From Bacteroidales bacterium UBA2712 (GTDB taxonomy: Bacteria; Bacteroidota; Bacteroidia; Bacteroidales; Paludibacteraceae), in assembly GCA_002354055.1 (NCBI GenBank), contig DEKW01000020.1, positions 1-64,000 on the forward strand: a stretch of DNA of 64,000 nt. Direction: 5' to 3'. Positions 16,939 to 25,383 of the stretch are shown here, one piece after another; positions within the stretch are counted from its first letter, which is position 1; each line of letters begins with the position of its first letter. The position numbers and the translations under genes are program-made. The notes under the pieces were generated by a model that saw only the letters and a program-made list of their open reading frames with translations, was not told the DNA's origin and ran no database searches.

Positions 16939-17136
16939 CCGGCATTCAATGCCGGCTTTCATTTCGTCTATTCCGCCGGCATATTATGCCGGCTTTCCTT
17001 CGTCCGTTAGCTCCGCATTCTATGCGGGTTTATCTATCATCTATAGGCCGCAGGCCGTCCTATCCGTTTTTTTCTTCTTTTCCCCGGCATCGGATGCCGG
17101 CTTTCATTTCGTCCATTGTCCGGCATAATATGCCGG
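16939..17136. repeat. Array of five 6- or 7-bp-arm, 3-base-loop palindromes
   Basis: Short perfect hairpins of the form CCGGCAT-N3-ATGCCGG occur at 16939-16955, 16975-16993 (extended to GCCGGC), 17084-17100 and 17120-17136, with a variant CCGCAT-TCT-ATGCGG at 17013-17027. Three are followed by a shared CTTTC tail, two of them CTTTCATTTCGTCYATT. They look like REP-type elements. The gap 16801-17236 contains no convincing gene otherwise. A related palindrome with the same tail lies inside the rsmH coding sequence (58967-58999). Confidence 0.75.
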
Positions 17137-17162
17137 CTTTTTAGGGCGAACAGGTGAACGGG

Positions 17163-17240
17163 TGAACACCCTTTTTCTAAAATACACACACGCGTGTGTG
17201 AGTTTATATACAAGGGTGTTCAGGTGTTCAGGGTGTTCAC
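17163..17240. repeat. Cruciform-like repeat with GGTGTTCA direct repeats
   Basis: TGAACACCCTT (17163-17173) is exactly complementary to 17212-17222. Between them lies the 16-base perfect palindrome CACACACGCGTGTGTG (17185-17200). GGTGTTCA then occurs three times (17215-17239). On the minus strand it immediately follows the broken gene at 17237-17563, so it may be its terminator or a remnant of a mobile element end. Confidence 0.55.
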
Positions 17241-17563
17241 CCTCTACCTTCTATATTTCTATTCGCGTTGACTTCCTCCAAGCCTCTCTCTCTGACCAAC
17301 CACCCACGTGTACGAGAGGCTCCTATTTGTTTGCTTTGATAGCCCATTCTCCTTAATAGCATACCGAGTTGTACCATACTCATCGGCTTCTTGATGGAGC
17401 CCCAGGAGACGAGTTTGTCGGAGATCTAGGCGGTGGTCATGAACTGACCTTCGCCGTTCTTGGTGATGGTGCAATTGTCCTTATCGATCGTCACCTCCTC
17501 TCTCGTCATTGTCCCTGCAGTTATCAGCATCGCTGCAACAATTAAACTAAGTAATCTTTTCAT
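17237..17563 (-). pseudogene. Broken gene: short exported-type N-terminus plus VirE-like C-terminal remnant
   Basis: From ATG 17563 the minus strand encodes 45 residues with a signal-like start (MKRLLSLIVAAMLITAG) ending ...EGQFMTTA, then an amber TAG at 17428-17426. The same frame stays open for another 62 codons after the stop, reading ISDKLVSWGSIKKPMSMV, GMLLRRMGYQSKQ and TRGWLVRERG. By eye this second part resembles the C-terminal winged-helix region of VirE/DUF3874-type mobile-element proteins (usual pattern MTTAEI..). A single base change (GAG to TAG) could explain the stop. Alternatively the 45-residue piece is a real small exported protein. It lies 12 bases after the Pmp3 gene in the same direction. 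Confidence 0.5.
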
Positions 17564-17575
17564 ACTTATAAATTA

Positions 17576-17731
17576 TTATTCGTTTTTATTTAGAATAATC
17601 AGTGCGCCTATAACGCCGGGAATCCAGCCGAAGAGCGTGAGGATAAACACAATCGTTATCGATCCGCATCCGCGATCAATCACCGCCAACGGCGGAAAGA
17701 TAATCGCTAATAAGACTTGAAGACAGGACAT
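17576..17731 (-). CDS. Pmp3 / YqaE (UPF0057) small membrane protein
   Basis: A 51-residue protein: MSCLQVLLAIIFPPLAV, then DRGCGS, then FILTLFGWIPGVIGALIIL. This is the Pmp3/YqaE architecture of two hydrophobic helices with the conserved FPP and GWIPG motifs. The family is linked to membrane potential and salt or cold stress. The ATG is at 17731 and the stop TAA at 17578-17576. Twelve bases separate it from the broken gene downstream. The gap 17732-17877 shows only AT-rich DNA with the word aatctatgttat twice. Confidence 0.88.
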   Translation of the reverse strand: MSCLQVLLAIIFPPLAVIDRGCGSITIVFILTLFGWIPGVIGALIILNKNE

Positions 17732-17877
17732 ATGGGGTTATTGTTTTTATTAAGCTTAGTAATCTATGTTATGCTTGTATCTTTTTGCTTGAATTTTTGG
17801 AGAAAAAGATACATACCTCTTTTGTGCATGGGCAATCTATGTTATTATATGGACAGTGCATATAGGGCGAGTTCTTT

Positions 17878-19083
17878 TTAATCTATTTCACGAATAAGTA
17901 ATCCCGGGGCTAGTTCTCCACCGGATAATTGCTCAAAATAGGTAGCATCCAAATTCTGCTCTTTTTCGTCTGCCATAAAACGGTTGTCCCAAATCTTGCC
18001 AGGAATGGGTCTTATGATGCCCACACGCCGGTAGGAGTAGGTACCATCTTTTTGAAAGATAGGCAAAAGTACTTCAAACCGTGAAAGATGGTTTATACCT
18101 TCTTTCATCCCTATATATGCTTTGAGCGGAGAAGTACTTACTAATGGAGCTTTGATTCGGAACTCGGGATGCGCGCGTTGCAACGTGGTTAAGTTCTTAT
18201 CGCACAAGCGCACACAAGTCTTTTTGATGAGTTGCTGATTCGTATAAATTCCATCCGGATTAATCTCTGTTTCTTTGTCCAAGCAACTGCCGACATATTC
18301 AATTTGGAAGGTTGATTTATCTTGTTGAAAGGCCTGTGCTTTCGCTTGGTCCATGCTATCGCAATAGTAGTCCTGATAGAAAACAGCCGCTACAGAGTCA
18401 TTCCATCTTAGGCGAAATAGATAAGACGTGCAGGTCAACTCAAACGAAGACAAACGGTTATCTTTTTGATATATATGACCATGGTACGCATCTACAGACT
18501 GGGCATTGTTCACGTCAATTTTTTTAGAATACGTACTCTCTTCCGTCGCTTCCCTGTTACTGCTGGTCGAATATTCGCGGTTATAGGAATAATCGCAAAG
18601 CACAAGAAAAGTGTGTGAGATCAGTTTCTCACCTGCATCAGCTAACAATGCTTCGTTGCGAATAGTGTTGTTGGCAATAATGATGTCTTTTTTATTCGCA
18701 TTGTAGAGACCTCTTTCTGCAATTAGGTCGGTGTTAAAAGTACCTGTTTGTTTATTACGAGAGAACCATTTGGCAACCATTTTCTTAGGTAGCTGAACAT
18801 GGTCGGAAAAGTTGAGAATCTGCTTTACAATATTCTCATCTTGAGTATTGGGAAATTTGACAACTCGAACGCCCAACGAGTGGTCGTTAAAGCGCTCAGG
18901 TATATTCATTTCTCGAAATATAATTTCTATTTCATCTCCAAAAGCTTGTTCCGGATGAGCAGCCATCATGAGACAAAGAGATGGTCGGTCGTAGCGCGCA
19001 GAGTCCGCTTGTGCGTGCAGTCTGACAATTCCCACCAAAAGTAGCAGGAATGTCAATAAACTTTTAGAAATCCCATTCTTCAT
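17878..19083 (-). CDS. Exported protein of unknown function
   Basis: 401 residues from ATG 19083 (MKNGISKSLLTFLLLLVGIVRLHAQ), a clear signal peptide. The mature protein has no motif I recognise. It contains polar, beta-rich stretches (HTFLVLCDYSYNREYSTS, AYIGMKEGINHLSRFEVLLPIF) and two Cys-containing segments, and ends LAPGLLIREID. A start five codons further upstream (19098) is possible. It overlaps the 3' end of the preceding secreted-protein gene by 20 bases, so the two form a translationally coupled pair, probably with linked roles at the cell envelope. Confidence 0.7.
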   Translation of the reverse strand: MKNGISKSLLTFLLLLVGIVRLHAQADSARYDRPSLCLMMAAHPEQAFGDEIEIIFREMNIPERFNDHSLGVRVVKFPNTQDENIVKQILNFSDHVQLPKKMVAKWFSRNKQTGTFNTDLIAERGLYNANKKDIIIANNTIRNEALLADAGEKLISHTFLVLCDYSYNREYSTSSNREATEESTYSKKIDVNNAQSVDAYHGHIYQKDNRLSSFELTCTSYLFRLRWNDSVAAVFYQDYYCDSMDQAKAQAFQQDKSTFQIEYVGSCLDKETEINPDGIYTNQQLIKKTCVRLCDKNLTTLQRAHPEFRIKAPLVSTSPLKAYIGMKEGINHLSRFEVLLPIFQKDGTYSYRRVGIIRPIPGKIWDNRFMADEKEQNLDATYFEQLSGGELAPGLLIREID

Positions 19084-20203
19084 CCAAGTCATAAGCAACA
19101 GGAGTAACTACTTCTTGTACTATCTCGTTATGTTCTTTTAACCAAGCTTTATTGCGGGTCTGCAGGTCGATTTCATGTTCAAAATACATTTTGTTGTAGG
19201 CTGCATCCTCGCCAGTGCTACCGAGGGCTTGTGTATCCATATTACTTTTGGCCATCAGTTCCCTCGCAGCTATGATTTGAGGATTGTCACTATTCTCCAT
19301 TAGTTGCCTATTCCGCTCCATCATCTGATCTACATATTCATCAAGGTTAATCTTCCCCTTGTTCACTTTCTTGGCAAATGAAGGATTAGACATCAGTGAA
19401 GATTTCATAGCTTCTCTTACAACATCGTTGGTCTGTTGGGCTATCGCTTGGTTTTTAACTACAGCAAGTGGCTCAATATGAATGGCGGTTGCAGGTTGGA
19501 AAACTTGGTCAGAAACAGGCTCCGATTTAATAGAAAGCACCTCGGCTATTTGAGACATAGATAACTCGTTCACGTTCTTATCTGTAGACCCGAAAATCTG
19601 CTCGCGTTGCTTATCGGTGAGAGAATTTTTGGCGTATTTCATAACATCGTCTGTTGCTCCTGTGAGGTAAACTTGTGCGGACATCTTCAAGCATACCTTG
19701 CCTCCCAAATCGGTTAACGAGTGAGAACTTAAATCCGAATGGAGACGTTCTAAGGCTTTCGGAGAAATATTCCAACTATTTTCAGCCAACCAGTAATCTA
19801 ATCGAGTAGATGAGATGTTTAGCAATATATTTCTCTTTACTACCGTGCAGGATTTTCCTAACATAGTGCGTGTTTCGTTTGTAGTTAGTTCTTCTATGGC
19901 ACCGCTAAGATCTTGTTTGCGGTCGACAATAGAGAAGCCGTCTTTTAGATTTTCGCTATAATAAATCAGTTGATTGTCTTTGTAGATTTTGTGTAAGCCT
20001 TTTTGCTTAAAACACACATGAATATTGTCGCCTTTGATGAAAACGACCATAGTATCAACGCCGGAGTATAAGTACGGCATTTGATTCAAATATTCTTGCG
20101 AATATGAGTTCATCACTTTAAGGGTAACAGTGCCCTCAAAAGGCGCTTGTGCTCGCAGCATAACGGCTACGAGAAAGATGGGAAGTAAGATGATTTTTTT
20201 CAT
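19064..20203 (-). CDS. Exported protein of unknown function, DUF4412/GLPGLI-like layout
   Basis: 379 residues with a signal peptide (MKKIILLPIFLVAVMLRAQ). The first third (FEGTVTLKVMNSYSQEYL, DTMVVFIKGDNIHVCFKQKG, TRTMLGKSCTVVKRNI) has the order of elements seen in DUF4412/GLPGLI-type Bacteroidota periplasmic proteins, but the defining motif is absent, so the assignment is weak. The second half is helical and rich in Met, Gln and Asn (YVDQMMERNRQLMENSDNPQ). It is the first gene of a two-gene unit with the exported protein downstream. No convincing TAnnTTTG promoter was seen in the AT-rich 65 bases upstream. Confidence 0.65.
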   Translation of the reverse strand: MKKIILLPIFLVAVMLRAQAPFEGTVTLKVMNSYSQEYLNQMPYLYSGVDTMVVFIKGDNIHVCFKQKGLHKIYKDNQLIYYSENLKDGFSIVDRKQDLSGAIEELTTNETRTMLGKSCTVVKRNILLNISSTRLDYWLAENSWNISPKALERLHSDLSSHSLTDLGGKVCLKMSAQVYLTGATDDVMKYAKNSLTDKQREQIFGSTDKNVNELSMSQIAEVLSIKSEPVSDQVFQPATAIHIEPLAVVKNQAIAQQTNDVVREAMKSSLMSNPSFAKKVNKGKINLDEYVDQMMERNRQLMENSDNPQIIAARELMAKSNMDTQALGSTGEDAAYNKMYFEHEIDLQTRNKAWLKEHNEIVQEVVTPVAYDLDEEWDF

Positions 20204-20268
20204 AATAATATTAATATTACAGGTTTATATTTCCTCTATTCCTAAACTTTTATAAGGAACAACTCTCT

Positions 20269-20808
20269 CTACAAACTCTCGGGTATCTGATAGTTCTTCA
20301 AATAATTAACTTTTTGGTATAGCGGATGGCGAGGATGACCTTTACCTGTTAAGCTATTGATATGATACCATCTCGGTTGATGCGGCTCAAATACCTTGAT
20401 GATATCCCTCAAGCATTCTAACAGATAATCTCGTCTGTCAATATTATTCCCATAAGCCAACCATACATCCACATCTCCTTCTTGGCTTGTTCCTTTTCGC
20501 ACATCAAAAGGAACAAGTTCAACCAAGACTTTCTTGATATATTCCAAATTGTTTCTATGTAATACCGGATCACATGCTTGCGGCAGATCTTTTGGCGCAG
20601 TTGCTCGCTTCGGATAAAGATTAATCATTACGAAACCATCATACCCGTTATATTCTGCTATGCGCATAACAGATTGCATCGTCGGGTCCGGTTTCTCTGT
20701 ATCTGCTGTGCTTGGATTAAGGCCAACCACAAACAGCATTCGATTGCCCTTTTGTATCAGCGCATATCGCACCTCCGCATCGCCAATCTGTTTTGGCCTA
20801 TACTGCAT
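20269..20808 (-). CDS. DUF1643 family protein
   Basis: 179 residues. The family signature is clear: RYALIQKGNRMLFVVGLNPSTAD, KPDPTMQSVMRIAEYNGYDGFVMINLYPKRA, DVWLAYGNN and WYHINSLTGKGHPRHPLY. The biochemical function is unknown. It begins 12 bases after the DUF262 gene and is surely co-transcribed with it. Given that partner, a role with the putative restriction protein (accessory factor, or protection of self DNA) is a reasonable guess but not shown. Confidence 0.85.
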   Translation of the reverse strand: MQYRPKQIGDAEVRYALIQKGNRMLFVVGLNPSTADTEKPDPTMQSVMRIAEYNGYDGFVMINLYPKRATAPKDLPQACDPVLHRNNLEYIKKVLVELVPFDVRKGTSQEGDVDVWLAYGNNIDRRDYLLECLRDIIKVFEPHQPRWYHINSLTGKGHPRHPLYQKVNYLKNYQIPESL

Positions 20809-20820
20809 ATCCCTTACCCT

Positions 20821-22650
20821 CTATAAACTTTCGTAGTATTTACGAATTTTAGCAGCCATGAGCACACGGCGTTTTTCGAGGAACTCATCATAACGGGTGT
20901 AATCCATTTCGAATACATCTTCCGGAATACAATTGGTTGCTAAGTTCTCTCGCAGCACTTTCTCGTCAATGATAGATCCGGTCTCTGCTTTATATCTTCC
21001 GCATTGTGCAAGAGCCGCAGAGAAATAGTCTTTCGGCGCTTTTTTCCCGATGGAGATATTAACCGGCGTATCAAGGTATGCATAGTTCGCTGTTTGGTTG
21101 TATTGTGTGCGCTCAAAACCATGTTCCACAAGATATTTCTTCGGGAATATATGATGCACATCGCCGCCAAGTCTTATCAATTCCTCTACGCGGATATTCG
21201 ATGACAACAAACTATTATCGCCGCCGGACACTTGTGCTGCCAGATATGCGAGATACGTCGGGTTAAGCGAAGATGCGTATGACAAGTTCTGCGGCAAAGC
21301 CACTTGCCAGAAGTTATCTGAAAGCGTTGCATCCTCGATGTTTTTCAATGCTTGCGCAATGCCCACTTCGCTGATGACTTTTAAGTCTTTTGCAAAAGCT
21401 GATTCCGGCGAAGCACTATAGCGCTGCGTCAAAATAGAGAGTACGTACCACCGTTGAACAATACGTTTGCGGTTAGCTACCGGTTCGTCAGAGTTTTGCA
21501 ACATCAAGAACAACGCATATGCAAAATCAAGAGCCATGTTAGATGTTACCATCTTCGGCGAGATAAAGCCCGCACTACGGATGGTTTGCATGAACTGTTT
21601 GAAATTATACTCGTTGATAACATTCGAAACACCCTCGTACATCTGCGCAAAGGTTTGTTCCTCAATCTCCTCTTTGAACTCGCGTGTCTCAAAATCACGT
21701 CCCGTTAACAACTGAACCAACTCAGACAAACGAGCACGCTTAATTTGGTGCATAAACGCCACACGGATTACATCGTCACAATCGGGATCATAGACCGTTT
21801 CCGTATCATCTTTGAGCCATTCCAGTTTCTTCAACCATTTGGTGGCAGCAAACTCTTTATCATGTGACTCAATATAACTATAGTAACTCGGCACTACAGC
21901 CAGATGAGCGAAATAATCAATCACCTTACGCAATAAGTTACCACCGTGCTCTTCGTCAGCCGCCATCTTTGACATAACGAAATCACCTTGCGAAAGAGCC
22001 GTTCCCTTGGAGTTGATACGGATGAAGATGTCTGTCACAACGTCAATATCTAATTTCTCAGAAAGTTCGATAACTCCAATTTGCGTGGTTTCAATGCCTT
22101 TGAGGTGGTTGAGCACACGCTGCAAATCACCACCTTCCATTTCCGGATTGGCTTCGATGTACTGAGGAATAAACGTCCAAGAAGAGAACGTGCTCTCGAA
22201 TACAACAGATATATCCGGTATCCAGTTCTTGCTCTTGAGGTGAGCCGGAGTTTGAACGGCAAAGATCTCTGCCTCCTCATTTCCTCTCTCATATTCAAGA
22301 GCTGCGAAAGGATTAAAAGCAATCTTCACACGCGTTTCTTGAAACTCGCTATTAAATATCTTGCGTGCAGCAATCGCGGTCATCATCGCTGTGATACGTT
22401 GCTGACCGTCAATCACCACTTTCTTACCTGCAGAAATGGTTCCGTCTTTGAGCTTTACGTTTGGGTTCTTCCAAAGAATAATGTATCCCGTAGGAAAACC
22501 TTTGTACAGCGAGTCCATCAAATCACGAACTTGTGCATTCTTCCAAACGAATGGTCGCTGAATCTCAGGAATGGCAATATCGTTAGCCTCTATCAAACCC
22601 AATAGCGCCTTAATTGACATCGATGTATTTGTAAACTTTTCTCCTTCCAT
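20821..22650 (-). CDS. DUF262 / DUF1524-like (GmrSD-type) putative defence nuclease
   Basis: 609 residues. The N-terminal DUF262 part has IPEIQRPFVWKNAQVRDLMDS (residues 27-47), GFPTGYIILW and the nucleotide-handling motif VIDGQQRITA (79-88). The C-terminal part has an HNH/DUF1524-like site, DVHHIFPKKYL (about 498-508) followed by ANYAYLD..VNISIGKKAPKDYF. This N-to-C order is that of fused GmrSD-type IV restriction proteins that attack modified DNA, and of related anti-phage proteins. It has its own promoter (22742-22773) and leads a two-gene unit with DUF1643. No methyltransferase is nearby, which is consistent with a type IV-like system. Confidence 0.85.
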   Translation of the reverse strand: MEGEKFTNTSMSIKALLGLIEANDIAIPEIQRPFVWKNAQVRDLMDSLYKGFPTGYIILWKNPNVKLKDGTISAGKKVVIDGQQRITAMMTAIAARKIFNSEFQETRVKIAFNPFAALEYERGNEEAEIFAVQTPAHLKSKNWIPDISVVFESTFSSWTFIPQYIEANPEMEGGDLQRVLNHLKGIETTQIGVIELSEKLDIDVVTDIFIRINSKGTALSQGDFVMSKMAADEEHGGNLLRKVIDYFAHLAVVPSYYSYIESHDKEFAATKWLKKLEWLKDDTETVYDPDCDDVIRVAFMHQIKRARLSELVQLLTGRDFETREFKEEIEEQTFAQMYEGVSNVINEYNFKQFMQTIRSAGFISPKMVTSNMALDFAYALFLMLQNSDEPVANRKRIVQRWYVLSILTQRYSASPESAFAKDLKVISEVGIAQALKNIEDATLSDNFWQVALPQNLSYASSLNPTYLAYLAAQVSGGDNSLLSSNIRVEELIRLGGDVHHIFPKKYLVEHGFERTQYNQTANYAYLDTPVNISIGKKAPKDYFSAALAQCGRYKAETGSIIDEKVLRENLATNCIPEDVFEMDYTRYDEFLEKRRVLMAAKIRKYYESL

Positions 22651-22741
22651 ATCTCAGTTGTCTTAATTTTTTCTTCTTCTCTCGTTGTTTTGGTCAGCTA
22701 TAAGTATTATTTTCGGTTTTGTATCGCACGCAATTTGCGTG

Positions 22742-22820
22742 CAAAGGTACTGAAAAATTCTGAGATATACAAAAAATTCTGCGCTTTTCTTGTTTATATC
22801 AAAATATTTTTGTAATTTTG
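22742..22820. promoter_or_regulatory. Divergent promoter pair for the DUF262 gene (-) and aminopeptidase gene (+)
   Basis: Minus: TACCTTTG (22749-22742) with TTTG (22773-22770) 20 bases upstream. Plus: TTG (22790-22792) and TAATTTTG (22813-22820), also 20 bases apart. The two -33 boxes are 16 bases apart. The plus -7 box is 18 bases before the aminopeptidase ATG at 22839, giving a very short leader. Confidence 0.78.
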
Positions 22821-22838
22821 CAGCAAAATTTGGGAATT

Positions 22839-24713
22839 ATGAATGTGAAAGAACGATTGGCGGCATTGCGCGCGGAGATGCGCGAGCAGGGATTAGCCGC
22901 ATATGTAGTGCCGGGCAATGACCCGCACGCAAGCGAATATATGGCTTCGCACTGGTGCGAGATGCAGTGGTTAAGCGGTTTCAACGGTGAGAGCGGGACG
23001 GTGGTGGTGACCCTGGACCGCGCGCTGTTATGGACCGACAGCCGGTATTATCTGCAGGCCGGTATCGAACTCAAAGACAGCACGATTGAGTTGATGCGCG
23101 AGAGCGACATCGATTGTCCGAGCGTGGCGGAGTGGCTCTGCGAGGAGTGTAAGGTGTATGGTGTACCGTGTATGGTGGGTCTCAACCCCGAAATGTTCAG
23201 CGTGAATGACTTCAAGGCATGGAAAGAGAGGTTCGCAGAGGCAGGTATCGGCGTGAAGAGCGTGGATCTGATCAAGCCCATCTGGACGGAAGGCAGACCG
23301 GCTATCCCGAGCGACAAGCTCTATCCCTACTCGGCAGATTTTGCGGGAGAGACGGTGGAGTCCAAAATCTCGCGTATGCGCGAGATTTTGGAGGCGAAGG
23401 GCGAAGGGTTAGAGGCGAAGGGATATGCGCTGATAGTCAGCGCATTGGACGAGATAGCATGGCTGCTGAACATCCGCGGCAACGACGTGGAGTACAACCC
23501 CGTAGTGATCAGTTATGTCGTCTTGGAGGCGGATAAATGCACGCTGTTCGTGAACCCGGAGAAGATTGACAGTGCGGCGCAGAACTACCTGGATTTCAAT
23601 AACATCGACGTACAGCCCTACGAGGCGGTATTCGAGTATATCCGCGGGCTGAAAGGCACGATCTACTACGACGGCGCAAAAGTGAATGAGGCGTTGTATG
23701 AAGCGATAGGAGCGTCGAAAGTCGAAAGTCAAAAGTCGAAAGATGTGCGGGCAGTCAATATCCAATCGCCGATACTGGTCGATAAGGCGAAGAAGAATGC
23801 CGTGGAGTTAGAGGGCGAGCGGATAGCGATGCGGCAAGACGGCGCTGCGCTGACAAGGTTCTTCAAATGGCTGGAGGAAAGATTAGGCGAAAGGCGAAAG
23901 GTTATAGGCGAAAGACCGCTGACAGAATGGGACCTCATGGAGAAGCTGCATGCGTTCCGGGCGATGGGAGAGAACTTCGTGGAGGAGAGTTTCGGTACGA
24001 TAGCCGGTTATCAAGGTAACGGTGCTATTGTGCATTACGCAGCGACGAAAGAGCACTGCGCAGAGGTGAAGAAAGAAGGTATGCTCCTGCTCGACAGCGG
24101 CGGTCAGTACCTGGACGGCACGACGGACATCACCCGTACGGTATGGCTCGGCGGACGGATCCCGCAGCAGGCGAAACAGGACTACACCTACGTTCTCAAA
24201 GGACACATAGCGCTGCAGACAGCCCGTTTCCCGCGCGGCACAAGAGGCAATCAGCTTGACGCGTTAGCGAAACAATATATGTGGCAAGCCGGCATCACTT
24301 TCGGTCACGGCACGGGTCACGGCGTAGGGCATTTCTTAGGCTGCCACGAGGGACCGCAGAACGTGCGCACGGATAACAACCCCACTCCGTTAGAGGTAGG
24401 TCACATCATCTCCGACGAACCGGGTATCTACCGCACCGGTCAATGGGGCATCCGCACGGAGAACCTGATCACCGTCATCCCTGCCAAACAGACCAAAGTG
24501 ACGACGACGGAAGACGAATGGCTGACGTTCGAGACGCTGACGCTGTGTTTCTATGACACGAGCCTGATTGAGATGAGCCTGATGACGGAGGATGAGATAG
24601 ACTGGCTGAACGCATACCACGTGCGCGTCTATAAAGAGGTTAGTCCGCTGCTGAACGAAGAGGAGCGGCAGTACCTGGCACGGAAGTGCGCGGCACTGGA
24701 AGTTAACGAATGA
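22839..24713 (+). CDS. Xaa-Pro aminopeptidase, M24B family
   Basis: 624 residues from ATG 22839; an earlier in-frame ATG at 22818 lies inside the promoter. The cytoplasmic metalloenzyme removes N-terminal residues preceding proline. Metal ligands are visible: the two Asp in LLDSGGQYLDGTTDITRT, the His in GVGHFLGCHEGP, and the Glu residues in SDEPGIY and IRTENLI. The N-terminal creatinase-like domains are complete. Three low-complexity in-frame patches stand out: EAKGEGLEAKG (23391-23423), KVESQKSKD (23718-23742) and ERRKVIGER (23884-23914). The first is almost the same 31-base DNA word as in murE (62149-62179). The stop codon lies inside an 8-base tandem repeat. Confidence 0.93.
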   Translation: MNVKERLAALRAEMREQGLAAYVVPGNDPHASEYMASHWCEMQWLSGFNGESGTVVVTLDRALLWTDSRYYLQAGIELKDSTIELMRESDIDCPSVAEWLCEECKVYGVPCMVGLNPEMFSVNDFKAWKERFAEAGIGVKSVDLIKPIWTEGRPAIPSDKLYPYSADFAGETVESKISRMREILEAKGEGLEAKGYALIVSALDEIAWLLNIRGNDVEYNPVVISYVVLEADKCTLFVNPEKIDSAAQNYLDFNNIDVQPYEAVFEYIRGLKGTIYYDGAKVNEALYEAIGASKVESQKSKDVRAVNIQSPILVDKAKKNAVELEGERIAMRQDGAALTRFFKWLEERLGERRKVIGERPLTEWDLMEKLHAFRAMGENFVEESFGTIAGYQGNGAIVHYAATKEHCAEVKKEGMLLLDSGGQYLDGTTDITRTVWLGGRIPQQAKQDYTYVLKGHIALQTARFPRGTRGNQLDALAKQYMWQAGITFGHGTGHGVGHFLGCHEGPQNVRTDNNPTPLEVGHIISDEPGIYRTGQWGIRTENLITVIPAKQTKVTTTEDEWLTFETLTLCFYDTSLIEMSLMTEDEIDWLNAYHVRVYKEVSPLLNEEERQYLARKCAALEVNE

Positions 24714-24743
24714 ACGAATGAACGAATGAACGAATGAACGAAT
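24705..24743 (+). repeat. 8-bp tandem repeat AACGAATG, almost five copies
   Basis: Four perfect copies and a seven-base fifth copy. The aminopeptidase stop is in the first copies; clpP begins four bases after the last. Each junction reads ATGA, that is, an overlapping start and stop, so changes in copy number alter the spacer and could affect coupling to clpP. Confidence 0.9.
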
Positions 24744-24746
24744 TAT

Positions 24747-25355
24747 ATGAAAGAGAACAAAATTGACGGGCGGTTATACAACCCCTACATTATTGAAGAA
24801 AGACAGCTGAACATCACGCAACTCGATGTGTTCAGCCGTCTGATGATGGACCGAATCCTGTTTTTGAGCGGTGAGGTAGTAGGTGACACGATGGACACGT
24901 TAGTGGCTCAGTTGTTATTCCTTGACTCGGTGAACCACGATCCGATTAACCTGTACATCAACTCGCAAGGCGGTGAGTGCTACTCGGGTCTGGAGTTGAT
25001 CTCGGTAATGAAATTCATCAAATCGCCGGTCTATACGACAGTCTTGGGTCTGGCAGCGAGCATGGGTGCCGTGATTGCTTCGAGCGGCGAGAAAGGTCAC
25101 CGTATGGCGCTTCCCTACTCTCGGTTCATGATCCATCAGCCCAGCTCCGGCATCGGCTACTCGACCTTCAAGGACCAGGCTATCCACCTCAAAGAGATGG
25201 AGAACCTCAAGCTCGACCTCTACAAGGTGCTGGCGGAGAACAGCGGTCAGACGATCGAGCAGATAGAGACACTCTGCGACCGCGACAAATGGATGAAGGC
25301 AGACGAAGCCATCCAACTCGGCTTCCTCGATGAGATAGTAGAGCGCAAGGCATAA
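24747..25355 (+). CDS. clpP: ATP-dependent Clp protease proteolytic subunit
   Basis: 202 residues. The catalytic triad is visible: Ser105 in GLAASMGAVIASSG, His130 in RFMIHQPSSG and an Asp near 180 in CDRDKWM. The serine peptidase forms a tetradecameric chamber that degrades proteins fed by Clp ATPases. The N-terminus (MKENKIDGRLYNPYIIEERQ) is somewhat unusual for a housekeeping ClpP, and neither tig nor clpX is adjacent. It may therefore be a second ClpP paralogue; that cannot be settled from this window. A bidirectional terminator follows. Confidence 0.93.
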   Translation: MKENKIDGRLYNPYIIEERQLNITQLDVFSRLMMDRILFLSGEVVGDTMDTLVAQLLFLDSVNHDPINLYINSQGGECYSGLELISVMKFIKSPVYTTVLGLAASMGAVIASSGEKGHRMALPYSRFMIHQPSSGIGYSTFKDQAIHLKEMENLKLDLYKVLAENSGQTIEQIETLCDRDKWMKADEAIQLGFLDEIVERKA

Positions 25356-25383
25356 CGCAAGTCTTCGCGCAAGGCATAAAAAA

